From Paenibacillus marchantiae (lineage in GTDB: Bacteria > Bacillota > Bacilli > Paenibacillales > Paenibacillaceae), in assembly GCF_028771845.1 (NCBI RefSeq), contig NZ_CP118270.1, forward strand, positions 3,224,001-3,288,000: 64,000 bases of DNA, given 5' to 3'. Within the stretch, counting starts at the first letter, position 1. Every line of letters begins with the position of its first letter. Positions 28,432 to 37,646 of this stretch are shown one piece after another. The notes under the pieces were generated by a model, which had not been told where the DNA came from, ran no database searches, and saw only the letters and a program-made list of their open reading frames with translations. The position numbers and the translations under genes were made by a program.

Positions 28432-28474
28432 ACGGTAGATTCTGTCTAAACAGTAACTACCGTTTATTTATTTT
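28432..28474 (+). terminator. Intrinsic terminator after the response regulator
   Basis: ACGGTAG-CTGT pairs with ACAG-CTACCGT, followed by TTATTTATTTT. Confidence 0.75.
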
Positions 28475-28642
28475 AAATATCAATAATACCTAACAGGAAG
28501 CGCTTTCTTTTCAGATTACAGAGGAAAGCTTTGCTGTACAGTATGGAGGAGCACAACAGCCAAGCTCTGTTAATTCCTGCATTGTGACTGAGGGGAAACG
28601 AGAGTTCAGCAATGCTACTATTCATATAGAGGAGAAATAGAA

Positions 28643-31234
28643 GTGCACAACATGATTCGCGGAATTAAACAGAAGATAATAATCTTGGTTATTCTCGCTT
28701 TGACGTTACCTACACTGATGGATACTGGGACTGGCACGGCTCTTGCACAGGGGGGGACGGTAACAGAAATTTCGGCGAGTTCCGCATCGTCGACCTATGG
28801 AAAGGAAGTTACCTTTACCGCCACGGTAACGAATCCGGCAATCGAACAAACCATACCAAGCGGGATGGTAACCTTTATGGATGGGGAACAAGCTCTGGTG
28901 ACGGCTCCTTTAAGGCAGCCTGAGCCTAAGATTACAACATCTTCTACAAATGCTTTAATCCCTCCTGGAAGTAAAGTGGTTTGCACAGACAGCCCTAACA
29001 ATACCTGTCCCATTGTTCAGTGGGGGCAATACACGTACTGGGCTTATAGTTATACCAATAATGACAATGCTATGAATATTGTCGCTTACGATGCTTCCGG
29101 CAACATCGTGAAGCAATGGACAAAAGGGGGGGCACGTTATTTGTCGAAAATTACGATGGATGCTGCTGCGCAGACCCTCACCTTCTGGGGGCAAGGCAAT
29201 GATAGCATTACAATGGGTTTGGAAGAATTACTCGCGCCTGCGTCCATTGCCAACTTCACGACAGCGGATCTAAGGATCGGCACACACGCCATTCGTGCTG
29301 TGTACTCAGGTGACGCCAATTATTCCTCAAGTGAAACATCTGAATTGAGTTATGAGGTAAACCGGATTCCTTCATTTACCGAGTTAAGCTCAAGCGAGAA
29401 TCCTTCACGGATAGGAAAGTCTGTTGATTTAATTGCGTCAGTAACGTCTTCAGATCTTCAGGAACCTCTTACAGGAACAGTTGATTTCATAAACGGGTCG
29501 AATCATTTGATAGGCTCAGCAACTGTAGTTGATGGCATAGCCACACTTTCCGTCTCTTCTTTTTCTGTCGGATTAAACAGTATAGAGGCAAAGTATAACG
29601 GGGATGACCTCTATGCAGGCAGTCACTCTTTCTTTCAACAGGCAGTTGATCTGAAGCGTTCATCGGCTCAGTTGACGAGCAGTAAATCGGAAACACTGCA
29701 CGGAGATTCAGTCGTCTTGACAGCAAAGATAGATAGTCCGGATGGCGGTACACCCACCGGAGACGTCGTTTTTCAGGATGGTGAGGAGCAAATTGCTCAA
29801 GTATCTTTATCCAGTGGCAAGGCAACTTTTACGACTTCAGAGCTGGGTATCGGCAATCATTCCCTTACGGCAACCTATGAAGGAGACGATACGTTCTATG
29901 AAAGTGTCTCCGGTGACATCAGCTTAAAAGTCAGTGTGAATACATTAGCAACGTTGAATTCCACTATTGGAACAGTAAGTAAAGGTGGGACAAGTCAGGA
30001 AACGATTAAAAATATCCCATATGGTACAACGCTTGCTGCGCTCAAAGCTGCCATTACCCCTGCAGCACATGCAACATTTGAAGTTTACGATGCGGATGGG
30101 ATTCATGTAGCACAAACATTGGAAACTGGCAGGAAAGTCATTGTTATAGCAGAGGACGGAGTAACAAAGGTAACTTATACAATTACGTTGCTTGCACAGA
30201 CGCAGAACCCACCAGAGGCTCCAACGACGGGCGGCGGTTCGTCGTTTCCTAGCGAGGCATTATCGAAGCCAAACAATGCTCCGGTTATTTCAAGTAATGG
30301 TCAACTAAAGCTTATGGCAGGCCAAGCAGGAGAGGTTAGCTTGGGGACCGAGATTAAAATCTCAATTCCGACTAACGCCACTGTGAAAGATCTGCAATTG
30401 ATCATTAAAAAGGTGCAGGATACGTTTAGCCTTTTAAAAAATAACGAGATTCTTGCCAGCCCGGTTTATGAGCTTGAGAAAAATTTTGCAGAAAACTTCA
30501 ATTCTCCGATTACACTGACCTTCGTGTTTGATCCATCCGTCGTTAAAGGCAAGCAGCAAGTTGCAGTCTTTTATTATGATGAAGGCAAAAAGATTTGGGT
30601 GGAAGTTGGTGGTAAAGTTATCGGAAATCAAATAACTGTCGATGTCGATCACTTCACCAAGTTTGCGGTTCTGTCCATCGACAAAACGCCGACCATAAAC
30701 GTCAGTGATATTACCGGACATTGGGCGGAAGCCAATATTCAAAAAGCGATTGCAAGCGGAATCGTCAACGGATACACCGATGGTACGTTTAAGCCTAATT
30801 CGACAGTAACACGTGCAGAATTCGCGGTGATGCTGATGAATGTGTTGAAACCACAGGGCGAAGCAGTATCGCTATCGTTCACAGACGAGACCGAAATTGA
30901 TACATGGGCAAGGACGGCAGTTGCACAGGCGGTACAAGCAGGTATTATTAAAGGATACACCGATGGTGCTTTCCATCCAAATGATCACATTACACGTGCA
31001 GAGATGGCCATCATGCTTGCTAAAGCTTCGGGTATAACCATTGAGAATAATGCTGTAACCAACTTTGCTGACGATAAGGATATTGCAGCTTGGGCAAGTG
31101 GAAGCATCCTTTATGTGCAGCAGGCAGGTTTGATGCAAGGAAAAGGAAATCATATGTTTGCGCCGAATGATAAAGCAACTAGAGCGGAGGCCGTAACTGT
31201 TCTGCTGAATAGATCAGTCCAACAAGAGCAATAA
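28643..31234 (+). CDS. Secreted Ig-like domain S-layer-homology protein
   Basis: An 863-aa exported protein. The signal peptide ends about residue 36 (TALAQG). Three Ig-like domains of the Big_3_5 kind (sdAVYSGDANYSSS-type ends) span about 38-430. The first is interrupted at about 92-197 by a separate domain containing CPIVQWGQYTYWAYSY and MNIVAYDASGNIVKQW. A cadherin-like domain (about 436-520), a ZU5-like/unknown segment (about 550-680) and three SLH domains (685-863; TVTRAEFAVML, ITRAEMAIML, ATRAEAVTVLL) follow. The start is GTG 28643, 7 bases after AGAGGAGA. It should be anchored to the cell wall; function is probably adhesion or S-layer structure. Confidence 0.85.
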   Translation: MHNMIRGIKQKIIILVILALTLPTLMDTGTGTALAQGGTVTEISASSASSTYGKEVTFTATVTNPAIEQTIPSGMVTFMDGEQALVTAPLRQPEPKITTSSTNALIPPGSKVVCTDSPNNTCPIVQWGQYTYWAYSYTNNDNAMNIVAYDASGNIVKQWTKGGARYLSKITMDAAAQTLTFWGQGNDSITMGLEELLAPASIANFTTADLRIGTHAIRAVYSGDANYSSSETSELSYEVNRIPSFTELSSSENPSRIGKSVDLIASVTSSDLQEPLTGTVDFINGSNHLIGSATVVDGIATLSVSSFSVGLNSIEAKYNGDDLYAGSHSFFQQAVDLKRSSAQLTSSKSETLHGDSVVLTAKIDSPDGGTPTGDVVFQDGEEQIAQVSLSSGKATFTTSELGIGNHSLTATYEGDDTFYESVSGDISLKVSVNTLATLNSTIGTVSKGGTSQETIKNIPYGTTLAALKAAITPAAHATFEVYDADGIHVAQTLETGRKVIVIAEDGVTKVTYTITLLAQTQNPPEAPTTGGGSSFPSEALSKPNNAPVISSNGQLKLMAGQAGEVSLGTEIKISIPTNATVKDLQLIIKKVQDTFSLLKNNEILASPVYELEKNFAENFNSPITLTFVFDPSVVKGKQQVAVFYYDEGKKIWVEVGGKVIGNQITVDVDHFTKFAVLSIDKTPTINVSDITGHWAEANIQKAIASGIVNGYTDGTFKPNSTVTRAEFAVMLMNVLKPQGEAVSLSFTDETEIDTWARTAVAQAVQAGIIKGYTDGAFHPNDHITRAEMAIMLAKASGITIENNAVTNFADDKDIAAWASGSILYVQQAGLMQGKGNHMFAPNDKATRAEAVTVLLNRSVQQEQ

Positions 31235-31287
31235 CGTTCAGAATTTTTGGTAAAGGTTGTTGTTACTCAACAATGGTTTATGCTTTG

Positions 31288-31317
31288 GCCCTAATTCAAT
31301 TAGGGCTTTTTTTATTT
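31288..31317 (+). terminator. Intrinsic terminator after the Ig/SLH gene
   Basis: GCCCTAATT-C-AATTAGGGC followed by seven T. Confidence 0.9.
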
Positions 31318-31642
31318 TCAGATGATTACAAGATCCGACTATGAGGTGCACCAGATGAAGAGAAGAACAATAATAAGACAAACATGCTATGGAACGTGTT
31401 TTGCATTGAATTAACCTATGCTAATTCTCCTTATGAACTCTCACATAGTTATGGCGACAATCGTATAAGCTATTTATAATCGGAATGCTAGTATTCTGAA
31501 GGAAGCCTTAATGTTAAAATAGTCATGCAGAGCCGTTTATCAGGCATCATCCCATCATCAGTAAGTGGACTGAGTGACCCCAGAACGGAACGATTATTTT
31601 AGTTTTCCGCTAACAGTCATAACAGTCACGGAGGATAAGAAA
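31318..31642. other. Intergenic region upstream of the Btr-like gene
   Basis: No gene is supported. TATAAT at 31475-31480 is a likely -10 for the regulator gene, although its -35 is poor. No Fur box was seen in this stretch. Confidence 0.4.
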
Positions 31643-33289
31643 ATGAACAACTCGGAATGGGCAGAGTCCTATTTTCCAATATATACAGCAGACAGCATTC
31701 AATCATTGTATAGTACGTCAACCATGCCGATACATAGGATCCATGAGAACCTAACCGTTCTGTTGGCCGTTTCAAGTGGTAAGGGTTCACTTCATCTCGA
31801 CGATCACATATACGAACTCACCGATGGCATGGTAATCCTTATTCCGGCGCAGAGTGATGTCGTTATACAGGGGAATCAGATGCATCCACTTCATATATAC
31901 ACCCTCTCCATTCGCACGCAAGAACAGAAGAGATCACTGCCAATGATAGCCATGGGACGGTCCAGTGTGCTCGCAACAGAAACTCTTATTGAGTTCTATG
32001 AACCTGCGATTGCAGCACAGCTTGAGGAGCTCTATATGTATCGTTTACCTGGAAATGAAGTCAGGCATATGCGTAACCAGATTCTGTTTCATCAAGTACT
32101 GATGAGTCTGTTGGAACGAATGGAAGCAAAATATATTGCGAGTGAGCAACCATCTATGGAACGCAGCATCACATTTATGGAAAACCATGTTAGTGAGAAG
32201 ATAACAACCGAAGGACTTTCCGAAATTGCGGGAGTCAGTCGCTCTCACTACTCCATCCTATTTAAGCAGCTTACTGGATTTTCACCCAATGAGTATCTCT
32301 CACGCTTGCGTGTTCACCGTGCCAAAGAGTTATTAATTGGCGGGTCCGCTTCACTTCGTGAGATCGCGCTGAAGGTCGGATATAAGGATGAATTCTATCT
32401 TAGTCGTCGCTTCAAGCAGCAGACAGGAGAGAGTCCTTCAGGTTACACACGTCGCAGACCTTCTCAACGAGTGGCTGTGTGGTGTGCACCTTATGCAAGC
32501 CATCTAATGTTACTTGGATTGGAACCAGCGGTCGTCATCTCGGAAAGCAGCGAATATGTAAGCACAGAGGGAGTTAGCCCACCTCAAACGATACGTTTTA
32601 TCCATTCTGACAGTTCACCTGAACAAATAAAGTCCGCATTGCTAGATGCTAATATTGAGCTCATCATTGCAGCAAATCAGCATCTACATATGAACGGATT
32701 AAGTTCTGAACGTCTGAGATCCATCGCTCCTATTGTTGAAATTGCTTGGATGGAGCTTGGTTGGAAAGAACATCTGCGGTTTATCGCACAGGCCATTCAA
32801 AGGGGGGAGAAGGCAGAACAATGGCTGGCAGACTTTGAAAGGGAAGAACAGCAGGCACGGGAAGCCATTCAGACGAGCCAGATTGTGAATGAGACGCTGA
32901 CCATTCTCGTCATAAAACCGGATACTTTACAAATATATGGAATCAGAAATGTCGGATATGTGATGTATCAATCACTCGGATTACGTCCTCCGGCCAAGAT
33001 TGCCCAGGAAATACAGAGGTTTGGCGACCAATTTCATTCGGTCTCTATCCAACTGTCGGAACTTCAGGATTACGAGGGCACTCGTATGCTCGTCATTGTT
33101 TTTCCAGATGAAAAGGGGTCCAAGGCTCATTCAGAAGGTATATTTAACTCGGAATACTGGAAAGGGCTTGAGGCAGTGAAGCGAAATCGGATCTATCATC
33201 TGGAGCAGGAAGAGTGGATACCCTACAACCCGGTTTCCATTCGTTTGCAGCTCGGACGGGCTGTATCCTTATGGACTGGCATCCAATAA
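31643..33289 (+). CDS. btr: Btr-like AraC regulator fused to a siderophore-binding-protein domain
   Basis: A 548-aa regulator with three parts: an N-terminal cupin-like AraC domain (about 15-170), a pair of AraC helix-turn-helices (about 187-270; ISEIAGVSRSHYSILFK-like and LREIALKVGYKDEFYLSRRFK), and a C-terminal periplasmic-binding-protein (TroA/FecB-like) domain (276-548). This is the layout of B. subtilis Btr (YbbB), which senses ferri-bacillibactin and activates feuABC. ATG 31643 lies 7 bases after GGAGGA; an upstream GTG at 31574 lacks a site. The FeuA-like uptake genes follow directly, matching the known pair. The exact siderophore cannot be told. Confidence 0.85.
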   Translation: MNNSEWAESYFPIYTADSIQSLYSTSTMPIHRIHENLTVLLAVSSGKGSLHLDDHIYELTDGMVILIPAQSDVVIQGNQMHPLHIYTLSIRTQEQKRSLPMIAMGRSSVLATETLIEFYEPAIAAQLEELYMYRLPGNEVRHMRNQILFHQVLMSLLERMEAKYIASEQPSMERSITFMENHVSEKITTEGLSEIAGVSRSHYSILFKQLTGFSPNEYLSRLRVHRAKELLIGGSASLREIALKVGYKDEFYLSRRFKQQTGESPSGYTRRRPSQRVAVWCAPYASHLMLLGLEPAVVISESSEYVSTEGVSPPQTIRFIHSDSSPEQIKSALLDANIELIIAANQHLHMNGLSSERLRSIAPIVEIAWMELGWKEHLRFIAQAIQRGEKAEQWLADFEREEQQAREAIQTSQIVNETLTILVIKPDTLQIYGIRNVGYVMYQSLGLRPPAKIAQEIQRFGDQFHSVSIQLSELQDYEGTRMLVIVFPDEKGSKAHSEGIFNSEYWKGLEAVKRNRIYHLEQEEWIPYNPVSIRLQLGRAVSLWTGIQ

Positions 33290-33358
33290 TCCAAAGGTTT
33301 TCTCAAACAAAAAGGCATGGTTAGGTTCATCCTGCATGCCTATAATTAGCTATTGTAA

Positions 33359-33373
33359 TGAGAATGATTTTCA
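33359..33373 (+). promoter_or_regulatory. Fur box upstream of the feuA-like gene
   Basis: TGAGAAT-G-ATTTTCA is a 7-1-7 inverted repeat with one mismatch per arm to TGATAAT-N-ATTATCA. It lies just after TATAAT (33341-33346), suiting repression in iron-replete cells. A GGCATG/CATGCC hairpin at 33314-33340 precedes it and may be a Btr site or weak terminator. Confidence 0.8.
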
Positions 33374-33404
33374 TATTCAAAGAGAAAAGGGAGAGAGTCA
33401 TCTA

Positions 33405-34379
33405 ATGAGAAAGCTTTTTGTTCCATTTATATTAGTTCTGGTCTTATTGCTTAGCGCTTGTGGAAGCAACTCAGCCAAAGATACAACGGAGAATGCAACT
33501 ACATCCAACGAATCCACTTCTTCGAACACGGATTCAACAGGTTCTTCATCCGAGTCAGATTCGGGTACGTTCACATATCAATCGGAGACAGGTCCTGTGG
33601 AAGTTCCTTCCCACCCGCAACGTGTGGTTGTGCTGACCCGATTCCTGACAGGAAACGTGATGGCACTGGATGTGCCGCTGGTTGGTGTGGATGAAATGTC
33701 CAAGGAGAACCCGAATTTCAAAGATAAACTTGCGAATACTGAGGCGGTTACCGACGAAAGTCTGGAGAAAATTATTGAATTGAACCCAGATCTGATTATC
33801 GGCCTGTCTGATATCAAGAACATTGATAAGCTGAAGCAAATTGCTCCAACAGTCACCTATACATATGGTAAGGTGGACTTCCTCAAGCAACAACTGGAGA
33901 TCGGAAAGCTTGTGAACAAAGAAAAAGAAGCCCAGGCCTGGGTTGACGATTTTGACGCTCGAAGCAAAAAAGTAGGGGAAGAAATCAAAGCCAAAATTGG
34001 CGACAATGCGACTGTATCCGTTATTGAAACGTTCAATAAACAACTTTATGTGTATGGCGAAAATTTCGGACGTGGAACGGAAATACTTTATAATCAATTC
34101 GGTTTAGGTATGCCAGTTAAGGTCAAGGAAGCTACTAAGAAAGACGGATTCTTTGCTGTATCGAACGAAGTATTGAAAGACTACATGGGAGACTATGTAA
34201 TATTCAGTAAAAATGCCGATGAGGACAATTCGTTCCAAAATACCGAAACATACAAAAATATTGATGCGGTGAAAAATAATCGAGTATTTGAAGCCGATGC
34301 CAAGGCATTCTACTTCAATGATCCACTCAGCATGGAATACCAGCTGGAATTCTTTATCGAACATTTTCTTGGCAAGTAA
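33405..34379 (+). CDS. feuA: Iron-siderophore-binding lipoprotein (FeuA-like)
   Basis: A 324-aa substrate-binding lipoprotein of an iron(III)-siderophore ABC importer. The lipobox LSAC puts the lipidated cysteine at residue 19. A Ser/Thr/Glu-rich linker (20-60) leads to a TroA-like two-lobe binding domain (starting GPVEVPSHPQRVVVL). ATG 33405 is chosen because it gives a proper signal peptide and AAGGGAG lies 11 bases upstream; the frame opens 23 codons earlier. It follows the Btr-like gene and precedes two permease genes. A Fur box lies 31 bases before the start. Confidence 0.9.
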   Translation: MRKLFVPFILVLVLLLSACGSNSAKDTTENATTSNESTSSNTDSTGSSSESDSGTFTYQSETGPVEVPSHPQRVVVLTRFLTGNVMALDVPLVGVDEMSKENPNFKDKLANTEAVTDESLEKIIELNPDLIIGLSDIKNIDKLKQIAPTVTYTYGKVDFLKQQLEIGKLVNKEKEAQAWVDDFDARSKKVGEEIKAKIGDNATVSVIETFNKQLYVYGENFGRGTEILYNQFGLGMPVKVKEATKKDGFFAVSNEVLKDYMGDYVIFSKNADEDNSFQNTETYKNIDAVKNNRVFEADAKAFYFNDPLSMEYQLEFFIEHFLGK

Positions 34380-34391
34380 AACTTGAACGCG

Positions 34392-35399
34392 ATGAAAAAT
34401 AAACGACTTCCTTTTCGGTTTGCAACCAAGCTGCTGGGTAGTGTACTCGTACTTATCGTGTGTTTCATCATCGCCATGATGTTTGGCGCAGAAGAAACGA
34501 CATTCCGCAATCTATGGCTGACCCTGACCTCTGCGACGAAGAACGATAATATTCTTATTCTGCGAGAGATCAGACTCCCACGGGAACTCGCTGCCATGCT
34601 GATCGGAGCGGCTCTCGCCGTCTCCGGAGGCATCATGCAGGGAATTACTCGCAATCCGCTGGCTGATCCTGGACTGCTCGGTTTGACTTCAGGTGCCAAT
34701 ATGGCACTCGCCCTGGCTTTTGTTTTCATGCCATCACTCGGATATTTTGGAATTATGGTCGCTTGTTTTGTTGGTGCTGCACTTGGAGCAGCATTGGTTA
34801 TTGTGCTCGGCTCGATGCGGAGGGGGAGCTTATCCCCTATTCGGGTAGTGCTTGCCGGGGCAGCTGTATCCGCTTTTATGTATGCCATCTCGGATGGCAT
34901 CAGTATCTTTTTCAAAATTTCCAAGGATGTATCCATGTGGACTTCGGGAGGACTCATCGGAACGACATGGGGCCAGATTCAAGCTATTGCGCCTGTCATA
35001 CTGATTGGTTTAGCTGTAGTTCCGTTTCTTTCCAACCAGATCAACATTCTTAGCCTGAGCGATGAGGTGGCGACTGGACTGGGGCAGAAACTTGTACTCG
35101 TCAAAACTGTTCTGTTCCTGCTGGTCATCGTGCTTACCGGAGCGTCGGTTGCATTGATCGGAAATATGGCCTTTGTCGGCTTAATGATCCCGCACATTGT
35201 CCGTAAATTGGTGGGCACGGATTATCGGTATATTATACCCGTATCCATTTTTGCCGGAGCATCGTTTATGCTGGTTGCCGAAACACTGGGTCGAACGATA
35301 AATGCACCTTACGAAACACCTGTGGTCGCCATTGCTTCCATGCTTGGATTACCTTTCTTCCTGTTCGTTGTGCGTAGAGGGGGCAAAGCGTTCTCATGA
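34392..35399 (+). CDS. feuB: Iron-siderophore ABC permease (FecCD family, FeuB-like)
   Basis: A 335-aa FecCD-type permease with about nine to ten membrane helices. It carries the family stretches LREIRLPRELAAMLIGAALAVSG, ITRNPLADPGLLG (the ATPase-coupling/gate region) and FVGLMIPHIVRKLVG. With FeuA and the next permease it moves ferri-siderophore across the membrane. The start is uncertain: TTG 34383 and ATG 34392 are both in frame just after feuA and neither has a good ribosome binding site, which suggests coupling to feuA translation. Its stop overlaps the next start. Confidence 0.9.
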   Translation: MKNKRLPFRFATKLLGSVLVLIVCFIIAMMFGAEETTFRNLWLTLTSATKNDNILILREIRLPRELAAMLIGAALAVSGGIMQGITRNPLADPGLLGLTSGANMALALAFVFMPSLGYFGIMVACFVGAALGAALVIVLGSMRRGSLSPIRVVLAGAAVSAFMYAISDGISIFFKISKDVSMWTSGGLIGTTWGQIQAIAPVILIGLAVVPFLSNQINILSLSDEVATGLGQKLVLVKTVLFLLVIVLTGASVALIGNMAFVGLMIPHIVRKLVGTDYRYIIPVSIFAGASFMLVAETLGRTINAPYETPVVAIASMLGLPFFLFVVRRGGKAFS

Positions 35400-36403
35400 C
35401 AATGTCTGCGCGAATTCGCAAGCAACGACTGATTCTGCTCGTGTGTTTGCTGCTGATCCTCATCACGGCTGTGGTAGGTATGAGCTGGGGGTATTCCTCG
35501 TTGTCTTTCAAAAGGGTAATTCCGGTGTTATTTGGCCAAGGTACATTTAAAGAAGACTTTGTTCTGTTTTCGGTCCGATTACCTCGAATTTTTATTACAT
35601 TACTAGCTGGTATGGCGCTTGCGCTGTCAGGCTCTATTTTTCAGAGCATTACGCGTAATGACTTGGCCGATCCAGGCATCATTGGAATCAATTCAGGTGC
35701 AGGTGTTGCCGTTGCCATCTTCTTTCTGTATTTCCCGATTGAAGTGGGCACGTTCGTTTATATGTTACCGTTAGCTGCTTTTATTGGTGCATTACTGACA
35801 GCCGCGCTCATCTATCTGTTCTCCTATAGCCGGACCAAGGGACTTGATCCCATAAAAATGGTGTTGGTCGGGGTTGGATTCTCGATGGCGCTGTCAGGCA
35901 TCATGATTGTCATCATATCTTCGGCGGAGCGATCCAAGGTCGACTTTATTGCCAAGTGGATCTCCGGAAACATATGGGGGGCAGACTGGCCATTCATATG
36001 GGCTTTGCTGCCTTGGCTGATTGTGTTAATCCCGCTTACTTTGTTCAGAACCAGACGGCTTGATCTCATGGGATTGAACGAAGAAACGGCAATCGGAGTG
36101 GGGTTGAAGCTGGAGCGGGAACGCTTGGTACTCATGGTGATTGCTGTTGCAGCTGCCGCATCTGCTGTATCGGTTACGGGAGGAATCGCGTTTATCGGTT
36201 TGATGGCTCCACACATCGCCAAAGCGCTGGTCGGTCCACGTAACTCGTTATTTATTCCTGTAGCCGTTCTGCTTGGAGGCTGGCTTCTATTAATTGCAGA
36301 TACGGTTGGACGCAACCTGGTTGATCCTGATGGAATTGCAGCAGGAATTATGGTCTCCCTAATCGGTGTGCCGTATTTTGTCTATTTATTATTGAAGAAA
36401 TAA
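35396..36403 (+). CDS. feuC: Iron-siderophore ABC permease (FecCD family, FeuC-like)
   Basis: A 335-aa second FecCD permease, paralogous to its neighbour: VRLPRIFITLLAGMALALSGS, ITRNDLADPGIIGI and FIGLMAPHIAKALVG. The two permeases form the membrane heterodimer of the importer. ATG 35396 overlaps the preceding stop (ATGA), so they are coupled. No ATPase gene follows; in B. subtilis the Feu importer borrows YusV (FpvC) from elsewhere, and the same is likely here. A terminator lies 39 bases after the stop. Confidence 0.9.
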   Translation: MTMSARIRKQRLILLVCLLLILITAVVGMSWGYSSLSFKRVIPVLFGQGTFKEDFVLFSVRLPRIFITLLAGMALALSGSIFQSITRNDLADPGIIGINSGAGVAVAIFFLYFPIEVGTFVYMLPLAAFIGALLTAALIYLFSYSRTKGLDPIKMVLVGVGFSMALSGIMIVIISSAERSKVDFIAKWISGNIWGADWPFIWALLPWLIVLIPLTLFRTRRLDLMGLNEETAIGVGLKLERERLVLMVIAVAAAASAVSVTGGIAFIGLMAPHIAKALVGPRNSLFIPVAVLLGGWLLLIADTVGRNLVDPDGIAAGIMVSLIGVPYFVYLLLKK

Positions 36404-36441
36404 TCTAAAAATCTTTAGATTAATTGAACACATAGCTAATG

Positions 36442-36483
36442 AGGCTATCTTTTGTCGTCAAGACAAGGGATGGCCTTTGTTTG
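36442..36483 (+). terminator. Intrinsic terminator after feuC
   Basis: AGGCTATCTTTTGTC pairs with GACAAGGGATGGCCT (three G-U pairs), followed by TTGTTTG. Confidence 0.75.
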
Positions 36484-36592
36484 TAGTTTTGACGGGGGAA
36501 AGGTGAACTAAGCAACCCAGTATGACTTGATTCGTGTGATAAGATAAAATAGGCACAGTTTAAACCGATTCTAAAAGATAGGTGGAATTACC

Positions 36593-37408
36593 ATGACAGA
36601 TGTGGATCAATTAGCTTCAATATTTGCAGATAATTCTTTTAAAATAGATGGAATCAATCGATTGGTTTTACAGCCCAAAAGTATATTGCGTGAATTCAGA
36701 ACATTAAATCATGGATTTCTTTTTGTGGTACGGGGAGAAGCCAGTATGTCAGTAGATGGAACGATATACGAATTACAGCCCGGGTCCGTTTTTCATGCAG
36801 CACCAGGCATGCAGTTGGACTCACAAGTGAATGGTCATTCAGAGTATGAATATTATTTAGTATTTTATAGTTTTGACCTATTGGAAAAGGGCGACAGCAT
36901 TCAGGAATGCGACTCTCATTTCAAATTGGACTCCGGGGCCAATCCAAGGGTTGTTGAATTACTGGTTATGCTGCAGGAACAATTACACGCGCAAGGGGGA
37001 ATTGGCAAACTTCGAGTCAAAGAATTATTTTTGAGCATCATGGTTCAGGTTTTTACAGGCTGCAGTCAACGGGAAAATGGAACTTCGCCGAGTGAAAAGG
37101 TGATTGAGCAAGCCATCTCTTATATACATGGACATTACATGAATCTGCTGACACTGGATGAGCTAGCAGAGTTACATGGCATGAGTTCAAAGCGTTTCTC
37201 CTACTTTTTTCACAAATACACGGGATTCCGCCCAATTGACTATGTCATCCATTATCGCATGGAGAGGGCAGGGGAGCTGCTGAAATCAGGTAGTTATTTG
37301 ATTCGCGATGTTGCGATCAGTGTTGGTTATACCAATCCGCTCTATTTCAGTCGAATTTTTAAAAGTAAATTTGGTGTTTCTCCTTCGGAATACACGCATC
37401 TTAATTAA
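36593..37408 (+). CDS. AraC family regulator with cupin-type sensor domain
   Basis: A 271-aa AraC regulator. The N-terminal half (about 1-160) has a cupin-like fold (FLFVVRGEASMSVDG, LQPGSVFHAAPG) that could bind a small ligand. The C-terminal half has two helix-turn-helices (about 170-268; LDELAELHGMSSKRFSYFFHKYTG and IRDVAISVGYTNPLYFSRIFKSKFG). GGTGG precedes the ATG. It stands between the feu operon and the Fur-controlled reductase gene, so it may regulate another iron function, but its target cannot be seen. Confidence 0.85.
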   Translation: MTDVDQLASIFADNSFKIDGINRLVLQPKSILREFRTLNHGFLFVVRGEASMSVDGTIYELQPGSVFHAAPGMQLDSQVNGHSEYEYYLVFYSFDLLEKGDSIQECDSHFKLDSGANPRVVELLVMLQEQLHAQGGIGKLRVKELFLSIMVQVFTGCSQRENGTSPSEKVIEQAISYIHGHYMNLLTLDELAELHGMSSKRFSYFFHKYTGFRPIDYVIHYRMERAGELLKSGSYLIRDVAISVGYTNPLYFSRIFKSKFGVSPSEYTHLN

Positions 37409-37488
37409 GCCTCCATTAGACAATAGTACATCCCAAATTGGTGATTTGTGCATTCGCATTTTCAATGATCCTTGCTATAGTATTAAAT

Positions 37489-37507
37489 GATAATGAGAAT
37501 CATTATT
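37489..37507 (+). promoter_or_regulatory. Fur box upstream of the ferredoxin-NADP reductase gene
   Basis: GATAATGAGAATCATTATT matches the 19-base Fur consensus GATAATGATAATCATTATC at 17 positions. Confidence 0.9.
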
Positions 37508-37532
37508 ATAAAGGTTTGGAAGGCTGACTGAG

Positions 37533-37598
37533 ATGAATACAATAAAAGCTATTTATTCTCTCGATGCGTCCTCGGCCGTTCTAACCATGCAGGAATAA
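37533..37598 (+). CDS. Possible 21-codon leader ORF before the reductase gene
   Basis: ATG 37533 follows GGAAGG with 10-base spacing and encodes 21 residues (MNTIKAIYSLDASSAVLTMQ and E), ending TAA at 37596-37598. The next in-frame ATG of the reductase reading frame begins at the very next base. It could be a small leader peptide coupled to reductase translation, or chance. Confidence 0.3.
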   Translation: MNTIKAIYSLDASSAVLTMQE

Positions 37599-37646
37599 AT
37601 GGAAGAAGAATGTTGGACAAACCAATTCGGAAATGGGGTATTCAAG

